This document shows, piece after piece, positions 59,501-64,000 of a DNA stretch of 64,000 nucleotides (the stretch's first letter is position 1; the number at the start of each line of letters is the position of its first letter). Below the pieces are notes generated by a model. It worked only from the letters and a program-made list of their open reading frames with translations, made no database searches and was not told where the DNA came from. The position numbers and the translations under genes are program-made. Source of the stretch: Porites lobata (lineage: Eukaryota > Cnidaria > Anthozoa > Scleractinia > Poritidae); the NCBI GenBank assembly GCA_942486035.1, contig CALNXK010000033.1, positions 1,886,001 through 1,950,000 of the forward strand, given 5' to 3'.

Positions 59501-62500
59501 CCTCAATTTGTTTAGTGCTTCACAGCGAGCTTGCAGTGATGACTTTCGGCGCACTGACCTTCCAATCACCTTCTCATTATTTTCTCTACCATATTCTATA
59601 CCTGCCCGTTTACGCAGGGGCGGATCTAGGGGGAGGGTGCAGGGGGTCCGCACCCCCCCCCCCTGAGATGACCTGCGGTTTTCTAATACAACTGGTATTC
59701 TGCAGAAAAAAAAAACTATGTGGCTTATTGGTGTTGAAGTAGAGAAAGAGACGAGTGCACCCCCTCCTAAAATATATCCTGGATCCGCCCCTGTTACGCT
59801 TCTCCAGTTTGCAAAACGTTGCAAACTATTTACATGTAGACAATCCATATTACCTTTGACTCTCCAAACAACGCTTTGTTTCAGCTTTCCAAATGCTTCA
59901 GCGAGCATATCCACTTCTGCTTTGGGAAGAGAAGCCACGTTGGTTCCAAAGGAAACGATAATGAAGCCATGCTCTCCTGAGTTACTTACAAATTTCTCCA
60001 ATTCTGAAGGAAGCGGCTTAGCTGTTTTGACATTCAGAGCCCCAACCATGACTTGACCTTACAAAAAAAGGAAAACATAATCGTAATCAACCATCAGTGT
60101 CAATTTAATACAGTCAAACCAGGTTAAGGGTATTGGAGTCCATAGATTCTATTAATATAATGAACTGATTCTTGGGTGGTTTCCGTTATCGAATTCATTT
60201 CTTTATTCTTGCACTCGTACCCTGGGTGCCAGAGACTTTTCTAGCGCGGTTTCCGGTTTCTGTCAAGTTTTTATAGTGACGCGCATTACGGCCGAAGATG
60301 TGTCGGCCTTCGGCCAACACTGAAAATTCCCGCCACACGCGAGAAAAACCTCTGGTACCCAGAGTATTGCACTCGTAATGCGCACTGAATTCACAAGCCA
60401 GAGCAGAATTTATGTATTTTTTTCATCTCAGTTTTCTGCCTTAAGATTTGCCGAGGAGACTTTAAGGGATCCTTCAGGGCATAGTTTACAAGCCAGGAGC
60501 ATACGAAATATGGGGCGAGACTGCTGAATTTCTCTTGCCCGCGGGCCGCAAATTCTTGTCTAGCCGGGAGAAGGCCACGACACTTTTAATCAGCGGAACG
60601 AACTAGAATCGCGCTCGCTACGCAAACTGTTCAGGGAATTAAGCCGAAAGCTGACGGAAACTATGTCACACAACAAATGCTTTTTAGGGGTTAAAACAAA
60701 TTCAAAGCTCGCTCAGAAAGCGACATTCTCGACTGGTACCTTTTAAATTTAGGGGCGAAACACTAGCGAAGAGCACTTTTGGTGTCGTTGCGCCTTGAAC
60801 AACATTTTCTTCAGCCGACACTTCACCTTCCCCAATAATTTTAATTGTTATCGGCAAAGTTATTTAAAAGGCTTTTCTTAAAACTGTCATACCTGGCAGA
60901 AGAGGTTGTGGATATTCCACGGCAAAATCTGCTCCGATAATAACCATTTCGGCATCCGCAAGAGCCTCCTGGAAGCTTCTTTCAGGTTTAATGTTGTATT
61001 TAACCTTCAAAGCGCCCATTTTTCTGTAGCTAATAAGAGTTACACCGAGTTTAAAGACCAAATATGCTCCTAAATTGAGTACTCTTTCCACAAATGTCAT
61101 CTCGTCAGAAAACCCGGTGATTAGCTGGGGAACGTACGACACCGGCATCGGAATCATCTGTGCGAACCCAAATGGGTTATTTGGTGGTCCTGGCATAATC
61201 TCCACCCTTTGAATATCTAACTTCTCTCCGATCAATACACCACCATTGCTGATGCTGTCATAAATAATCAAGTCGAAACCCTCCAGTTCCTTGAAGATTT
61301 CCGTGCTGTTCAAGACGCTTTCACATAACGTAGACAATATTTCATTCATTTTCATGAAGAACTGAAAAGTGCGTCCCTCTAATTCGAGCCGAATCATCTC
61401 CTCTTCGAAGCCAGGTTTGTATGGCACTTTGTAAATCTTGTGGCTCTTGAGTGGCAATCTATCAGTTGGTTTCAATTTACGGGAGGATGGAACAACAAGT
61501 GCAACCTAGATATAGATGATACAGCAAAACAAAATAAGCAGAAATCGCACATACGGTTAGGAAAGTGGGGTTGGGGTTCTCAGGTATAATACAATCTTGT
61601 CCCCAGCGCCAAAAGCGTTCCGATACATAGCGCCTGACCAGAAAGGCCCTCTGGGGACGGGAGAAAGATCTAGAGTGATACTGAGGACCACTGAAATGAA
61701 GGTGCGAATGACTTCAAATTGCTCGAGATCGCAAACTTAAATATCTACTTTTATTACTTCTAGAAACAATTAGCGCTATGTTTTTTAAAGATAGTCCGCA
61801 GTCCACATTTTTATACCTAGTCAGTGTTTTATACTCAGTTTGCTTTTTATACCCGCAGTCTGAAGTCCGTAGTCCATAGTCCATAGTCCGTAATACATAT
61901 TTTTGATATTCTCACTGGCCACACAATAGGCTGTAAGGCCATCATCACCATGACTAATCATTAATCAAAAGTATTGTTTTAGCTGTTTGATTATTTTTGT
62001 GTAGTGATGAAATATCTACGCTGTAAATGCTGACTGGCAGAAAAATAACTGGTCAATATCGAGTTTGCAAGGTGAGTAAATTCTAAATCTCTTGAATAAA
62101 TAATGAGCTACCCTCGCGATGAGTCAGTCACGATAGCAAACTTTTTAAGAAAACCGTAAAAATTTTCGAAAATTTTTCATGATTGAACGGCAGATTTTGA
62201 TCTTCTCATCTTCTACCTATCCCCTGCCTATTCAATTAAAATTTCGAATGTGTTTTTTTTTTTGCCGTCATGTGAGCTAGAGAGTTGAAAGATCACCAAT
62301 CTACGAAAATTAGTCACGGCTCTGAGAGATCTACCCATGAGCTCCCACAAGACACTCGCCAAGCGTCTGCCTGATAAATTAGGTTTTTCTGAGGCTAGTG
62401 TCCTTCAAATACAGTACAGGATGTCAGCTTTTACTCAGAGAGTATGATGCAAATATACTATAAGCGTACCTCGTGGCCGCGAGAAGCCAGTTCTTCCATG

Positions 62501-62616
62501 ATATGTCTCATGTTGATGTATCCCGATCCACCAACGGCTACAAAACCGGCTACCTTGGCAGAGGAAGCAGAATTAACTGCCAATAACAGCAAAAGTAACG
62601 ATAACAACTGCACCAT
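56526..62616 (-). CDS. UGT-like: UDP-glucuronosyltransferase (UGT) family enzyme
   Basis: Five exons in transcript order: 62616-62470, 61505-60893, 60057-59854, 59378-59090 and 56808-56526. GT/AG borders; 1,536 bp, 511 aa, slightly shorter than typical UGTs (about 530). A signal peptide (residues 1-20, Leu-rich) is followed by the aglycone-binding half and then the UDP-sugar-binding half. The UGT signature is present: WLPQNDLLGH, FVSHVGHNSLYESAYHGVPV and FPLFGDQHSNA. A membrane helix near the C-terminus (about residues 474-495) and a dilysine-type tail (KTKKE) anchor it in the endoplasmic reticulum. The family conjugates glucuronic acid or hexose to lipophilic compounds. Oddity: at the family's catalytic His (GSH-x3-M) the sequence reads GSGYINM, so His is Gly. 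Introns 3 and 4 contain transposons. Confidence 0.93.
58091..59054. mobile_element. 964-bp TIR element carrying a SAP-domain ORF
   Basis: Starts GGGACTGTGCAATAATTATC and ends GATAATTATTACACAGTCCC. The TIRs are about 30 bp with one or two mismatches and continue into a G-rich AGGAGGGGGG run. TAA lies next to both ends (58088-58090 and 59055-59057). G-rich runs recur at both subterminal regions. It sits in intron 4 of the UGT gene and holds one ORF (58498-58890). Confidence 0.88.
58498..58890 (+). CDS. SAP-domain acidic protein inside a TIR element
   Basis: ORF of 130 aa. Residues about 42-76 form a SAP motif: VNSLSASKLKLYLKEHGLLV, then SGGKAVLVARVLG with the typical helix-turn-helix leucine pattern. 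SAP motifs usually bind AT-rich or scaffold DNA. The motif is followed by an acidic, Ser/Glu/Asp-rich segment (about 82-113) and a short hydrophobic tail (EVLFIPDDAVECVVV). It lies between the TIRs of a 964-bp element and is antisense to the host UGT gene. It might be the captured or remaining N-terminal exon of a larger transposon protein. In cnidarian genomes SAP motifs are, to my memory, found with SWIM/YqaJ-type element proteins; that link is inference. The upstream start may be spliced, since an acceptor-like TTCATAG precedes residue 13. Confidence 0.65.
   Translation: MLLFHSCHHFIEHQKFLAIKAKKRATERNKLPDINWSDEVEVNSLSASKLKLYLKEHGLLVSGGKAVLVARVLGAGEAQGKENPDEQQSSSSEDQEDNEQSDDSEIDDYEEQSFEVLFIPDDAVECVVVQ
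59615..59793. mobile_element. 179-bp MITE, CAGGGGCGGATC TIRs (copy 2)
   Basis: Starts CAGGGGCGGATCTAGGGG and ends CCTGGATCCGCCCCTG, with TTACG on both sides as a 5-bp duplication. Inverted relative to the copy at 28947-29123. In UGT intron 3, only about 60 bases from exon 3. Confidence 0.88.
60218..60366. mobile_element. 149-bp MITE, TA termini, 9-bp duplication
   Basis: Starts TACCCTGGGTGCCAGAG and ends CTCTGGTACCCAGAGTA. TTGCACTCG flanks both sides (60209-60217 and 60367-60375). In UGT intron 2. Confidence 0.88.
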
Positions 62617-64000
62617 CTTCAGTAGCAATCTCACGCGTGCTTGCGCTCGGCGTCCGCGTCCCCCTTCTGTTTACCTACGTTACGTAATCCTCAGTTGCTC
62701 GGATACAATCCCAGGTGAGCCCAGGGACGGGGGGTGGGGTCTCTCATATAGGGACGTAGATATGCGTTTAGCAGCCCACACCATTCTGGGCGTGATTCGG
62801 ACTATCTTTGCTCTCTAAATTAGGAGACCATACTCCAACATAATGATCTCGTTTGGTGTTTTTATATATTGGAAGCTCTCTTAACGGACACTCTCGTAAG
62901 CGGGAACGAACAGCTCTACTTACGGTCGCCTTCACAAAACCAGTTTTAACTCCCATACGAACTCTGTATTTTTATATTTCCGTAAACGGACAATTCCGTA
63001 AGAGACCGCGGACACTTTTAGTGTTTGCGAGTTGGAGTTTAGCTTTGTTTTTAAGCTCCTGTAAGCGGACACCAGAAATGAAATTTCATTCGTCTTTGAA
63101 TCTAGTATTTTGATAGATCGACTTAAGTCACTGTTCGACACACTAAATTTAGTTTCAGAGTTTTTTTTTTTTCACATACTCATTCAGTTACACTTCAAAC
63201 CACTACTTTAATTTTATGCTTGGGCCTGAATTAAAACATCGTCAGAACAACAGTGTAGCCAAACAATAACCACCTGTTTTTTTTTTTACATTCCCAATGT
63301 TTATTTGTAGTTGAGCAAGATCTAGTAAGCAACCATCTAACCCCTTCCCCCCCCCCCTAGTGGCCACGATGAGAACAATTCTCGTAAGCGGCCAGCTCCA
63401 GTAACAGAGGACACCTTTTTCGCGTCCCGAGGTTGTCCGCTCACGAGAGCTACCTTAGTATACATATATTTTCGCACAACTCTAAGGAAGAGTGGATCCT
63501 TTAATCATGCGCTCAACATAACATTTTTAGTGATTTAGCACTTATCTTCAACAAGGTAAAGTATGGCTATTTGATCAGGCAAACGCGAGCCACGTAGATT
63601 TAAGCGAGATTTCAAATGAGAAAGATGCCAATTCAAACTTTGAAACAAGAACGTCGTCGTTCTTTCAGTCTTTAAATTATTCCCCCAGGCTTTGTCAAAT
63701 GTCGCCCTCCTGAAACTGAATTTCAAGGGACCATATTCAAGCTCAGAAAGAGAAAGAAAATTTCATCGTTGCTTGTCCTCCATAAACTCGAAATTAGGCA
63801 TTTTCACGTCGTATTCGTCCAAAAACGGGCAAGAAATGTACAAAAAAGTGTGATGCACGTGCGAAGTTGTTGTTTTCCTCATTAAACCTATTGTTTTGTG
63901 ACGTTCTCGTTGTCGTCCGCGCCGTTAGAACTTTAAGTCCATATTCCCGGTCGCCCTACGAGAGGGAATCGAAGATACTCTTGGTTTTTGGATTCCACGC
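62617..64000. other. Upstream of UGT: repeats, no gene seen
   Basis: The first part should contain the UGT promoter. About 62850-63450 is repetitive, with recurring GTAAGCGGACAC-like words in both orientations, as in pogo/Tigger-type debris. About 63770-63945 is a fragment of the TGCACGTGCGAAGTTGTTGT family also seen at 14405 and 25571. No exon was recognised. Confidence 0.5.

Noticed and set aside
59495..60049. 184-aa minus-strand ORF as one UGT exon
   Set aside because: Only 59854-60057 is UGT sequence; the rest runs through the donor site into a MITE in the intron.

Overview
The window is metazoan nuclear DNA: AT-rich, genes split by GT-AG introns, and long stretches of DNA-transposon debris. 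The gene families (POMGNT1-type glycosyltransferase, SOCS, UGT, SH3/zinc-finger) and the style of the repeats suggest an anthozoan cnidarian, probably a stony coral. That assignment is inference from gene content and repeat style; there is no species marker.

Genes, left to right: (1) the 3' half of a POMGNT1-like O-mannose N-acetylglucosaminyltransferase gene (+, 761-3214), cut by the left window edge; (2) a single-exon SOCS-family SH2/SOCS-box gene (+, 7577-8182); (3) a complete nine-exon POMGNT1-like gene (-, 13802-23272, 656 aa predicted); (4) a four-exon gene for a 246-aa SH3 plus C2H2 zinc-finger protein (-, 24974-28808); (5) a 13-kb transposon-like block (about 29633-42794) holding a broken multi-exon gene; (6) a small membrane/coiled-coil ORF (+, 47646-47939); (7) a second complete nine-exon POMGNT1-like gene (+, 48893-55919, 635 aa); (8) a five-exon UDP-glucuronosyltransferase gene (-, 56526-62616, 511 aa) with a SAP-domain ORF in a TIR element inside its fourth intron. 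The three POMGNT1-like copies share exon lengths (174, 68 and 294 bp for the catalytic exons), so they are local paralogues, with the middle one inverted.

The 13-kb block is the most unusual part. Its ends are inverted repeats of several hundred bases, continued inward by arrays of a roughly 180-bp satellite unit, one orientation on the left (29955-32075) and the opposite on the right (35940-38400). A split, damaged, unrecognised gene sits between the arrays. A 3.67-kb hAT-like element with an exact 8-bp target duplication has inserted in the right arm, and that insert carries its own foldback element with a purine microsatellite at its tip.

Around and inside the genes are many MITEs and foldback elements. 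Several start and end with TA and are flanked by 9-bp duplications. Two nested insertions can be read at base level (10672-12356 and 24328-24866). Two tRNA-derived SINEs and one LINE 3' fragment are also present. No cellular tRNA, rRNA or CRISPR array was seen.
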